Source of the DNA: Acidimicrobiia bacterium
Lineage (GTDB): Bacteria; Actinomycetota; Acidimicrobiia; Spongiisociales; ZC4RG35
Assembly: GCA_029240695.1 (NCBI GenBank)
Contig: JARDZU010000005.1
Location: forward strand, 1-33,933
Reading direction: 5' to 3'
Length of the DNA stretch: 33,933 nt
Every line of letters starts with the position of its first letter. The stretch's first letter is position 1. Below, piece after piece: positions 18,492 to 27,087 of this stretch. The notes beneath the pieces were generated by a model, which searched no databases, was not told where the DNA came from, and saw only the letters and a program-made list of their open reading frames with translations. The position numbers and the translations under genes were made by a program.

Positions 18492-19643
18492 TCAGCTGTT
18501 GGGCACTCCCAGGTATGGGAATTTGGACAGGTAGTCGTCGTGCGGCCCGATTCCATCGGTGTTGATGGCGCCGTCGGCATCTCGATCATCGAACAGACCG
18601 AGCGGGTCTCCACCCGTCACGATCCGCAACTCGATGTCGATCACGTCGTCGGCCAGGGCGCGACCGTTCAACGGTCCCGCAGCAGCCATTGCGGTGTCGT
18701 AGGTAATGACATCCGGCAACAGCACGCCGGTGAGGGCACCAGCCGCGGCGTCGCTGTAGGCGCCTTCGACGTCCAGCGATGAGAATGCCTGCAACGCTGC
18801 GATCGTGCCGGCCGTGAAGTCGGCGACATCGCGCTTGGGCTTGCCGGCGTTGAACACGTTCTTGGCGTTTGAGTCTGCCTGAACGATCGGTCCGGAACTG
18901 TTGACCACGGTGTTGATCGCGGGCCGACCCATGCGATCGACCTGGCGATCGCGACTGCCGTTTTCGGAGCTCGTGGTTCCCCACACACCGATCTGCTTGC
19001 CCAGCTTGGAGTCGGGTACTTCGATCACGATGGCGAGGGTGTTGAGGTCTTCGAAGAAGTCGCTCTCCATTCCGTCGTTGAACATCCGCGGTCCGACCCC
19101 CTCGACGGTTCCGCGGAATCCGCTGAGGTCGAAGAAGAACGGGTCCGAGCGCAGGCCCGTGAACAACTTGCCGTTGCCTGAGAACAGCCGGATCGCGTCC
19201 TCGGTGGAGCCGAATCCGATGAATTTCCCGTCCGGCGTGACCTCACGGGCCTCGGACCCGGTCGCCCTGCGGACTGTCACGAACTGTCCGTCACGGAAGA
19301 AGCGATCGACGAAGCTGAACGAGTACGTGACGTCCTCGACCGCATCGCCGTTCTGATCGATCCTCAAGTGATATGCGCCTTCCCGACGATCGGCGAACTT
19401 CGTGTCGCCGGTGGCTATCGGATTGACCGTGGCCGCCAGCACCGTCTTGGAGGGATCCGAGCCCTCGAAGACGTACACGTCGTTGATATCGAGTCGGGTC
19501 TTGCCTCCGGGCGAGGTCAACCCCGGTGCATCGAGGTGATCCGCCCCTCGGGCAGTCAAAGGGGCAAACGCAAACGTGGCTACCAGGGCAAGTAACACCC
19601 AGATGGCCACAGTGGACGCCGCCTTTCGTGTTGTCGTCATCAT
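18492..19643 (-). CDS. DUF4331 domain-containing secreted protein
   Basis: Signal peptide then ADHLDAPGLTSPGGKTRLDINDVYVFEGSDPSKTVLAATVNP and NGRALADDVIDIELRIVTGG, typical of DUF4331. Confidence 0.93.
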   Translation of the reverse strand: MMTTTRKAASTVAIWVLLALVATFAFAPLTARGADHLDAPGLTSPGGKTRLDINDVYVFEGSDPSKTVLAATVNPIATGDTKFADRREGAYHLRIDQNGDAVEDVTYSFSFVDRFFRDGQFVTVRRATGSEAREVTPDGKFIGFGSTEDAIRLFSGNGKLFTGLRSDPFFFDLSGFRGTVEGVGPRMFNDGMESDFFEDLNTLAIVIEVPDSKLGKQIGVWGTTSSENGSRDRQVDRMGRPAINTVVNSSGPIVQADSNAKNVFNAGKPKRDVADFTAGTIAALQAFSSLDVEGAYSDAAAGALTGVLLPDVITYDTAMAAAGPLNGRALADDVIDIELRIVTGGDPLGLFDDRDADGAINTDGIGPHDDYLSKFPYLGVPNS

Positions 19644-19747
19644 CGCCTCCTTCCAAAGTCGTTCGATGACGTCCCTGGTTCGGAGCCGCCGAGCGCATGG
19701 TTTGGGAAGAGTTCGGGTATGACTCGTGTGTCGACGAAAGGAAGCCG

Positions 19748-20188
19748 ATGTCAGACAGCGATCACGTGGCGAAGGTGTCCACAGTCATCGATGCCCCCAA
19801 GGAAGAGGTTTGGGAGGCCCTGACCGACCCGGACTCGATAAGCCAGTACATGTTTGGGACGAAGGTGACCACCGACTGGATGGAAGGAAGCCCGATCACC
19901 TGGGAAGGGGAATGGGACGGTCGGTCATACCAGGACAAGGGCACCGTCCGCGAGGTCCTTCCGCCTCAGATCCTCGAGTACAGCCACTTCAGCCCGCTCA
20001 CCGGGTTGCCCGATGTGCCAGAGAACTATCACACGGTCCGTATCGAAGTGGTCGACGACGGCCCGGCGACAAAAGTGACTCTGATCCAGGACCACAATGA
20101 CACCGCCGGGGCCCGGGACCATTCCGAGGGCAACTGGCAGACGATGCTCGACGGTCTCAAGAGGGTCGTCGAGGACGGGTCCTCGTAG
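19748..20188 (+). CDS. SRPBCC/AHSA1-like (START-fold) protein
   Basis: HVAKVSTVIDAPKEEVWEALTDPDSISQYMFGTKVTTDWMEGSPITWEGEWDGRSYQDKG. Confidence 0.9.
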   Translation: MSDSDHVAKVSTVIDAPKEEVWEALTDPDSISQYMFGTKVTTDWMEGSPITWEGEWDGRSYQDKGTVREVLPPQILEYSHFSPLTGLPDVPENYHTVRIEVVDDGPATKVTLIQDHNDTAGARDHSEGNWQTMLDGLKRVVEDGSS

Positions 20189-20212
20189 TAATCAGCCGGC
20201 CGGCCGGTCCGT

Positions 20213-23200
20213 CTAGTGGTTTTGCCAGGCTTCTTCCACCGCGGAGAGAGTCTCTTCGGGCGACTTGGTCGGCTCGGAGACGTATTCGGTCAGTTCGGTG
20301 AGCAACGGGCCGAACCCGATTTCATAAGGCATCAGGTCGGAGCCGTCGAATCGAAACATGTCGGCGTCGACCGACGCGGCTAGTTGTCCTGCGATCGAAT
20401 TGATGATTGGGTCCTGGAACAGGTCGGTGTCGAATCCACGGTGTGGCGGCACGAAGTCGGAGGTTTGGGTCTGGGCCCGGAGCGACCCCCACTCGGGACT
20501 GGCGATCGCCCTCATCACCGCCCGCACCTCCGGCCGATCGGTGAGGGGCAGCGCGATGTCTCCGGCGCCTAGCACCGCTGGGTCATAGGCGGTGGCGATG
20601 CGTGGGAAAGGTGCGACGGCCATCGGCGCTTCGCCAAAGAAGGTCCTGGCGAAGGTGGGCGCCGGGGTGAGCCAGCATGGTGGAGGATCCTCCCCGGCGA
20701 GGGAGTACGCCTCATCCCAGCCCGTCTCTTCGATCAATCGTGAGGTCGAGTAACCCGGGGTATGAACCAGTGTGCCCACCTTCTCGAGGGCGGCGACCAC
20801 GGATGGGTGGTCGAACGCGACCTGGTGGGTGACCCAACGATCGTAGAACTCGGGGCCTTCCGACAAGAGCACGACTGTCTCCAGCCAATCGGTCGCCGGC
20901 CATCCGGTCGTATCGAACGAGAAGACACCCAGACACCATGGTGTCTTGCCATCCGCCACTATCTGGTCGCTCAGGGACATGAGCGACTGCCAATCGGCCG
21001 GTTCCTCATATCCGGCGCTTTCGAACGCGGCCTCGTTGTACCACAGCAGCGATTTCGCCCCGATGTTGGACCACACACCGTGGTGGCGGCCGGCGACCGA
21101 GATGAGAGACGTCAGATACTCGCCGTACGACTCTTGGAGGTACTCCTCGCCCAAGTAGGCGCCGATGTCGATGAGTGGCCTGTCCGCCGCGATCTCCGAG
21201 ATCGCGGAGGGGGCCGGGATTATCGAGATCTCGGTCGGGTCCCGGCCGAGCGGAACATCGTTGGGGTTCTCGTCGAAGGGATGGGCGACGAATCGCACGT
21301 CGATGCCCAGGTCGGCAGTCAGCTCGGTGAGCTCGAGCTCCGCTCCTTGTGCCATGACACCATTCCAGGAGCCGGTGATCTCCACTGTGGTGCCCTCTAG
21401 GGGTCGAGCGTCGCCGCCTCGTCCCATGTATCGGTCCATTCCACCGGCAATCTCGAGGTCGGCGACCGGTTCCATGAGATCCGGGCACCCGTCCGTTGCG
21501 AAGTATCGGGCGCATTCGTTGGGGGTGAGCGAGCGATTTGCAGCCTTCTGGCCGAGTTCGACCAGGTCGGCCGGCGGGAGGGCGAACACGCCTCGTGCAC
21601 CGGTGGTGTGAAGACGGACCGCTACCGGTGTGCCGTCGTCGTCGGCCGGATACTGAACCGTCGAGTCCTGAAGGACCCAATGCAATGCGTCGACAGCCTC
21701 CGGTAGGGCGGAGCCGGTTTCCTCAGTCGCCCTGATGGCTGCAATGGCTAGCAGGGTCGAGAGCTGAGGGTCGTCGGCCATGACCAGCGCCGATTCTGCG
21801 ACCAGTGATTGGGCTTGGTCGTTGGCTGCAAGCTCGTTAGCCAGGTCGCGCGCCCGTTCGCCCTGACCATATGCCAGCAGCGCAAGAGCCACGACCAGGA
21901 CAGACACGGCTCCGAGCCCGACCAGCGCGCGGGTCCTGCGGCGAAGCCGTGATCCCTGCAGCTGCCCGTCTCTGGCGATCTTCTCCCTCTGCCGCTCCTC
22001 CTCAACGGCGGCATCAAGGAAGGCCTTCTCCACCGAGGTGAGACGTACCGGGGCATCGGCGACCCAGGTCTGATAGCGGGCCAGGCTGGCACCGGCCAAC
22101 AGGAAATCGGGGTTCCTCTCCCCGTCGATCCACTCTGCCGTGGCCGTGGTCAAGCGCGCCCGGGCTCGGATGTCGGCTCGCGCCTCGTCGATCCACGACC
22201 CGAGACGTGCCCAGGCCCCGATCAGGCTCTCATGCGCGATCTCCACGGTCGGAGCCCTGCTGGCGGGGTCCCGGTCGAAGCTGAGCAGACGATGACGGGC
22301 AAATGCCCGGAGCATGTCGTCGACTTCGCCTTCCGTCCCTTCGATGCTCTTCACCTCCGAGAGGAGGGCCCTGCGTCGGGTGTCCCCGCCACTCTCATTC
22401 AGAGATACGAGACGAAGGAACACCTGTTTCGCCGCGGCCCGCCCGTCGGGGCCCAAGGCGCCAAACAACGATTCGGCCCTGGTCACAAGCGCTCGAGTCA
22501 GGCCGCCCATCGACTCGTACGCGGCCGCAGTCATCGTGGTCCCGCGTCTGCTGTCGAAGAGCTCGGTGAGCGTGTACTGGAGCATGGGCAGCACGCCCGG
22601 CTCAGAGGTGGCGTCGGCGGTCAGGGCTGCCAGCAACGCGGGCTCGACTACTACGTCCACCGATTCGGCCGGGCGCGTGATGGCTCGCTCTAGCTCAGGG
22701 TGGGTCATCGGAGTGACCAACTCGGTGTGGTCCCGTAGGAGCTCGCCGATCCCCATCGTGGCGAGCGGGTGGTCGTAGAAGTCGGCGCGTAATGTGATGA
22801 CGATCCGGAGCCTGCTCTGCGGATGGGTGATGGCGTCCACCAGTGCCTCGGTGAAGGCCTGACGCTCTTGATCCCCGGTCATGGTGTACAGCTCTTCGAA
22901 CTGGTCGACCACCAGGACGAATGGTGATACCTCGTCGGGCAATAGCCCCGGAATCGACCTGCGCAGACCGGATGGTTGGGCAACCAATTGCTCGAGCAAG
23001 GTGGGGGGCATCGACACGGCGACGCTGGTAAGAGCGCGCTCCAGGCTGTCGAATGGGTGCGAGCCGGGAGTCATGGTGGCGATAAACCACGAGTCGGCGC
23101 CGGGGACACCGCCGGCTCTGAGTGCAGGTACCAGACCGGCGTGGACGACGCTTGACTTGCCGCTTCCGCTCGGCCCGACCACGGCCAGGAATCTGTTGAG

Positions 23201-24814
23201 CGGGTCTGGCCCGCCGAGCCTGGTGAGCATTCGCTCCACCAGCCGCTCACGCCCGAAGAACTCCCCAGTGTCGGCCTCGTCGAAGGGCACCAAGCCCTTG
23301 TACGGGTTTGGCACATCCACGACTGCTGCCTGACCCTGCGTGGCCCCGACCGCGGATCGGAGGGCCTCAGCGAACTGCGAGACCGTGCGATACCCGCGGG
23401 GATTGCCCATGATGGCGGCGAAGCCGGTCTCGAGCTGAGCAGTCAGCTCGGTGAGTGTCCCATCGGCGCCGACCATGAGCTGGGCGGCGCAGGTGGCCAA
23501 CGCTTCGATGTCGTCGGTGGGTGTGGAATTGGGCCCGGCGCTCATGCCGAAATCCGTGATGAGGGGCCTGGCGTCGTTGTCGAGGAGCACGTTATCCAGG
23601 GTCACTCCGCCATGGACGATGCCCAGTTCGTGCGCACGGGCCAGGGGAAGCGCGAGCTGGCTCACGATCTCGCAAACCCTGTCCGCAGGCGTCGGGCCTC
23701 GGGCCAGGAGCGAGTGGAGGCTGCCCCCGGTGATCAGCTTCTCGACCAGGATGGCTCCGTCGGGCTCCCGCCAGAAATCGAAGATAGGCACCACTTGTGG
23801 AGAGTCGAGCTCGGCGATCGACCTCGTCTCGGCTTCGAACCTCCGGACGAAAGCCGGGTCGTTTGCCACCTCAGCCCGGATCACCTTGACGGCGACCTCT
23901 CTGCCGATGGCGGGCTGATAGGCGCGGTAAACGTTCCCGTACCGGGTCTTGCCAAGGCTCGTTCTCAGCTCATATCCACGCACTGCCAGGCCTGGGTCGG
24001 TGCCGCCCTCGTTTTGACGACCTTGCACCGGCTCCAGCCGGGGATCGCCGGTGAGGATCTGCTCTTCCAAGTCCCGCAAGCCGGCCGACGGCTCGATACC
24101 CAGCTCCGACCCCAGATGGTCCCTCAGTTGACCGTAGGCACGGAGGGCCTCGGCTTGACGGCGGGACCGATAAAGCGCCGTCATGAGCAGTGCGGTGAGC
24201 TGCTCCCGATAGGGGTTTTCACGCACCAGGCCTTCGAGCTCTCCGACCAACTGATGGCTCAATCCACGGGCGAGGTCGGCCTCCACGCGGCCTTCGACGG
24301 CATCGAGACGCAATGAGTTGAGACGGTGGATCTCGGTCTGGGCGAACGACTCGTAAGAGAAGTCGTCGAGCGCCCGCCCTCGCCACATCGACAGGGACTC
24401 GGCGAACACGAGTGACGCAGCCGAAGGATCGTGAGATGCCAACCCGCGTCCTTCCGCCAGTAGACGCTCGAAAATGGCGACATCCACCTCCTCCGGGTCC
24501 ACTTGGAGTAGATAGCCGGGAGCCCTGGTCAGCAGCAACGTGCCCTCGGAGCGTGCCGGCCGGTCGGGCTCGAGAGCCGTCCTCAGGTTGGAGACATGGA
24601 CCCAGAGGGCGTTCTGCTTGTCGGCGCCGCCCTCACCCCACAATTCATCGAGAATGCGATCGGTGGACACGACCTGATTGCGATGGATCAGGAGCAGGGC
24701 AAGGAGCGATTTCTGTTTGTGGCTCCCCAGGTCGACCGTCTCGCCGGCGCGTCGAAGCTCGAGTGGCCCGAGGACATTGAACTGAACACCGCGACCGGAC
24801 ACCCACACCTCCAA
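20213..24814 (-). CDS. Multidomain BTAD/SARP-type regulator + degenerate protein kinase + nSTAND NTPase + TM + extracellular solute-binding domain
   Basis: aa ~10-255 winged helix + BTAD; aa ~280-490 kinase-like; aa ~503-900 STAND (VVGPSGSGKSS, VLVVDQFEELY); aa ~963-983 TM; aa ~1143-1533 ABC sugar-binding-protein-like. Annotated start is TTG; GTG at 24802 after GGAGG is an alternative. Confidence 0.88.
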   Translation of the reverse strand: MEVWVSGRGVQFNVLGPLELRRAGETVDLGSHKQKSLLALLLIHRNQVVSTDRILDELWGEGGADKQNALWVHVSNLRTALEPDRPARSEGTLLLTRAPGYLLQVDPEEVDVAIFERLLAEGRGLASHDPSAASLVFAESLSMWRGRALDDFSYESFAQTEIHRLNSLRLDAVEGRVEADLARGLSHQLVGELEGLVRENPYREQLTALLMTALYRSRRQAEALRAYGQLRDHLGSELGIEPSAGLRDLEEQILTGDPRLEPVQGRQNEGGTDPGLAVRGYELRTSLGKTRYGNVYRAYQPAIGREVAVKVIRAEVANDPAFVRRFEAETRSIAELDSPQVVPIFDFWREPDGAILVEKLITGGSLHSLLARGPTPADRVCEIVSQLALPLARAHELGIVHGGVTLDNVLLDNDARPLITDFGMSAGPNSTPTDDIEALATCAAQLMVGADGTLTELTAQLETGFAAIMGNPRGYRTVSQFAEALRSAVGATQGQAAVVDVPNPYKGLVPFDEADTGEFFGRERLVERMLTRLGGPDPLNRFLAVVGPSGSGKSSVVHAGLVPALRAGGVPGADSWFIATMTPGSHPFDSLERALTSVAVSMPPTLLEQLVAQPSGLRRSIPGLLPDEVSPFVLVVDQFEELYTMTGDQERQAFTEALVDAITHPQSRLRIVITLRADFYDHPLATMGIGELLRDHTELVTPMTHPELERAITRPAESVDVVVEPALLAALTADATSEPGVLPMLQYTLTELFDSRRGTTMTAAAYESMGGLTRALVTRAESLFGALGPDGRAAAKQVFLRLVSLNESGGDTRRRALLSEVKSIEGTEGEVDDMLRAFARHRLLSFDRDPASRAPTVEIAHESLIGAWARLGSWIDEARADIRARARLTTATAEWIDGERNPDFLLAGASLARYQTWVADAPVRLTSVEKAFLDAAVEEERQREKIARDGQLQGSRLRRRTRALVGLGAVSVLVVALALLAYGQGERARDLANELAANDQAQSLVAESALVMADDPQLSTLLAIAAIRATEETGSALPEAVDALHWVLQDSTVQYPADDDGTPVAVRLHTTGARGVFALPPADLVELGQKAANRSLTPNECARYFATDGCPDLMEPVADLEIAGGMDRYMGRGGDARPLEGTTVEITGSWNGVMAQGAELELTELTADLGIDVRFVAHPFDENPNDVPLGRDPTEISIIPAPSAISEIAADRPLIDIGAYLGEEYLQESYGEYLTSLISVAGRHHGVWSNIGAKSLLWYNEAAFESAGYEEPADWQSLMSLSDQIVADGKTPWCLGVFSFDTTGWPATDWLETVVLLSEGPEFYDRWVTHQVAFDHPSVVAALEKVGTLVHTPGYSTSRLIEETGWDEAYSLAGEDPPPCWLTPAPTFARTFFGEAPMAVAPFPRIATAYDPAVLGAGDIALPLTDRPEVRAVMRAIASPEWGSLRAQTQTSDFVPPHRGFDTDLFQDPIINSIAGQLAASVDADMFRFDGSDLMPYEIGFGPLLTELTEYVSEPTKSPEETLSAVEEAWQNH

Positions 24815-24843
24815 CCCGAACCCTGCGATTACATGTTTAGCGA

Positions 24844-24860
24844 CTTAAGCCCGGCTTAAG
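24844..24860. promoter_or_regulatory. Perfect 17-bp palindrome CTTAAGCC-C-GGCTTAAG in divergent intergenic region
   Basis: 8-bp arms, 1-bp centre, between 24814(-) and 24904(+). Confidence 0.6.
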
Positions 24861-24903
24861 CCCTCGCGAACCCGAGGAAAGTCGGCCAATCAACGGTGTG
24901 GCC

Positions 24904-25500
24904 ATGTCGGTCACACGCATACTTGTAGTGGGGTTGTTGCTGTCGGGCCTGTCGGGTGGCTGGCCTGCGCCGGCTACGAGCCAGCTTGCAGCCCTTTCGG
25001 CGCAGGAAGCCCCATTCGACCTAAGCGGCTTCAGAGATGATGCTGACGTTGCTCTGGCCCGGTGGGCCTTCGATCGCTTTGATCAGGCCGAACTCGAACT
25101 GCCAGCTCTTTCACTGTCATTCCACGACGAGCGGGCGGCGTGTGAGGGCCATGTCGGTTACTACCGCTCGGGCGCTCCCGCCAGCATCGACATTTGTGGG
25201 TTCAACTGGGACCGCTTCCTCGTGACTCCGAAAAAGACGATCCTCCACGAGCTGGCCCACGCCTGGGCTCATCAGACACTCGACACCGAGACCCGGAATC
25301 GGTTCCTCGATCTCCGAGGGCTCGACACCTGGCAGGACAAGTCGGTGTCATGGGAGAAACAGGGCATCGAGCACGCCGCCGAGGTCATCGCATGGGGTCT
25401 CATGGACGAGGATCTCTTTCTCACCTCGATCGGGGAGACCGACGCCGTCCTACTCGCTGAGGCGTTCGTACTGCTCACAGGCAGGGAGTCTTTGAGGTAA
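24904..25500 (+). CDS. Secreted putative zincin-like protein with HExxH motif
   Basis: Signal peptide (VTRILVVGLLLSGLSGGWPAPATS), TILHELAHAWAHQTLD; ORF open from 24898. Confidence 0.7.
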   Translation: MSVTRILVVGLLLSGLSGGWPAPATSQLAALSAQEAPFDLSGFRDDADVALARWAFDRFDQAELELPALSLSFHDERAACEGHVGYYRSGAPASIDICGFNWDRFLVTPKKTILHELAHAWAHQTLDTETRNRFLDLRGLDTWQDKSVSWEKQGIEHAAEVIAWGLMDEDLFLTSIGETDAVLLAEAFVLLTGRESLR

Positions 25501-25507
25501 ACAAGAG

Positions 25508-25527
25508 ACCCGGCCTGTTGGCCGGGT
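25508..25527. terminator. Short GC hairpin, possible bidirectional terminator
   Basis: ACCCGGCC-TGTT-GGCCGGGT between convergent gene ends; no clear T-tract. Confidence 0.5.
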
Positions 25528-25546
25528 GTCCACACACATGCTTGCG

Positions 25547-26371
25547 TCAGCGGGAGTCCTCCAGCCTGGCGAGGAACTCGGGAACGTGTTCACTCCAGAG
25601 AGCCAAGGTGTCGGGCTCGATGTAAGCCGTGTCCTCCATCACGGACCAGTCGGCTGGATGGTTGTCGATCATCCATTCTTCAAAGAGTGCCATGGCCTCG
25701 TCGTTGTAGCCATCATCCGTGAACATGTTGTTGACACTGGTGATCTTGCCGTCCTCGATGGTGAAGAAGTAGAAGTTGCCGGTGCCGGGTTCGGTACCGG
25801 CGGCCCGGGTGATGCTGTCGGAAATGACATATGGGCACCGCACCTGCGACCCGAGCTCAAAGCATGCATCGAACTCGTGGGTAGTACCCATGACTCGCTT
25901 GTACTCCATGTAGGCCGGGAAGTTCTCGGCCGTGTCCGGCCAAGTGAGGAACGCGACATCATCGGCGAACAACGACATAACCGTATCGACGTCATAATCG
26001 CTCAGCGCCGCCACGAACCGCTCGGCTATCTCCACGGGTGTGTTGGCCAAATCTGGCGCCGGTTCCCGGGTGTACACGGCCCCGATGATCCCGATTGCGA
26101 TCACGGCGGTCAGGACTGCGGGAACAAAGGCCGGGCGCCGTCTGATCGGGCGGCTAGACGCACCTGATCGAAACGCCTCTTCGGATCTGGCGATTTCTTC
26201 CAAAGCCGTCGGCTCCGGCCGATCGGTCGTCTCGGTCGTGCGACCCTCCTTGATGGAGTAGACGTCGCGGAGGAGGCGACGGGACAGCTCGTCGTCGAAC
26301 AGCCGCTCGAGATGTCGATCTCGGGTGATCAGGTTGGCCCGACGGACTCTTGCCTCTAGCTCGACGCTCAT
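25547..26371 (-). CDS. Membrane protein with cytosolic N-terminus, one TM and extracytoplasmic NTF2/SnoaL-like domain; candidate anti-sigma factor
   Basis: TM AFVPAVLTAVIAIGIIGAVY; ERFVAALSDYDVDTVMSLFADDVAFLTWP NTF2-like; 4-bp overlap with ECF sigma gene. Confidence 0.7.
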   Translation of the reverse strand: MSVELEARVRRANLITRDRHLERLFDDELSRRLLRDVYSIKEGRTTETTDRPEPTALEEIARSEEAFRSGASSRPIRRRPAFVPAVLTAVIAIGIIGAVYTREPAPDLANTPVEIAERFVAALSDYDVDTVMSLFADDVAFLTWPDTAENFPAYMEYKRVMGTTHEFDACFELGSQVRCPYVISDSITRAAGTEPGTGNFYFFTIEDGKITSVNNMFTDDGYNDEAMALFEEWMIDNHPADWSVMEDTAYIEPDTLALWSEHVPEFLARLEDSR

Positions 26372-26946
26372 GTTCCACCGCCTCTCGTAGCAACTGGTTG
26401 GGTCGCACGTCTTTTCATGAATCTCTTAGGATCCAGCTCACGCGCCAATCTCTGCTTGGCGCGGGAGTACCGCTGGTCAACTGCATCGCGGGAGATACCG
26501 AGCACCGTCGCGATCTCGCCGGGGGAGAGCTCCTCCCACAGGTTCAACAGAATGATCTCCTGATCGGTCCGGCTCAGCCGGGACACGGCGTCGATCACTT
26601 CACGGTCCTCTTCGTTCCTGAGCAGTTGCTCATCTGGCATGGGAGCCCAGGCACGATCTCGGCTGGCTCGCTCCAAGAGGCGCGCTCGTCGCCCGGCGCT
26701 TCGCCGCTGATTGGCGAGGACACGAAAGGCCACACCGATCAGCCAGGCTCGGGCATCGTCGGCGGCCGGGACGTCGTCGATGCGTCTCCAGGCGACAACG
26801 AAGACCTCCGCTGCGGCGTCCCAGGCGTCCCATCGTGATACACGTCGGGCGCAGTAGGCCAACACGGCGCGATGATGGGCGACGTAAAGCCGCTCAAAGG
26901 GGACATCCCTGCCGGAAATCTGGGCCGGCGCTGAGTCTTCGGACAT
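26368..26946 (-). CDS. ECF-family RNA polymerase sigma factor
   Basis: Region 2 (FERLYVAHHRAVLAYCARRVSRWDAWDAAAEVFVVAWRR) and region 4 (LSRTDQEIILLNLWEELSPGEIATVLGISRDAVDQRYSRAKQRL). Confidence 0.95.
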   Translation of the reverse strand: MSEDSAPAQISGRDVPFERLYVAHHRAVLAYCARRVSRWDAWDAAAEVFVVAWRRIDDVPAADDARAWLIGVAFRVLANQRRSAGRRARLLERASRDRAWAPMPDEQLLRNEEDREVIDAVSRLSRTDQEIILLNLWEELSPGEIATVLGISRDAVDQRYSRAKQRLARELDPKRFMKRRATQPVATRGGGT

Positions 26947-27087
26947 CGTCGCCCCGCAACCGATTCACGAATGAACTGTCCGGATGAGACGGTTTCTGAC
27001 CGGTAATCGTATTGATCTCAAACCGGCCTGGCCTCGGGATGGGGTCCGCGTAGAGTCAGGAGCTGCCATTGAAGAAAGGGGCTCATC

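Noticed and set aside
20189-20212. GC-only palindromic run GCCGGCCGGCCGG between convergent genes
   Set aside because: Short, high-GC and likely fortuitous; no loop or T-tract supporting a terminator
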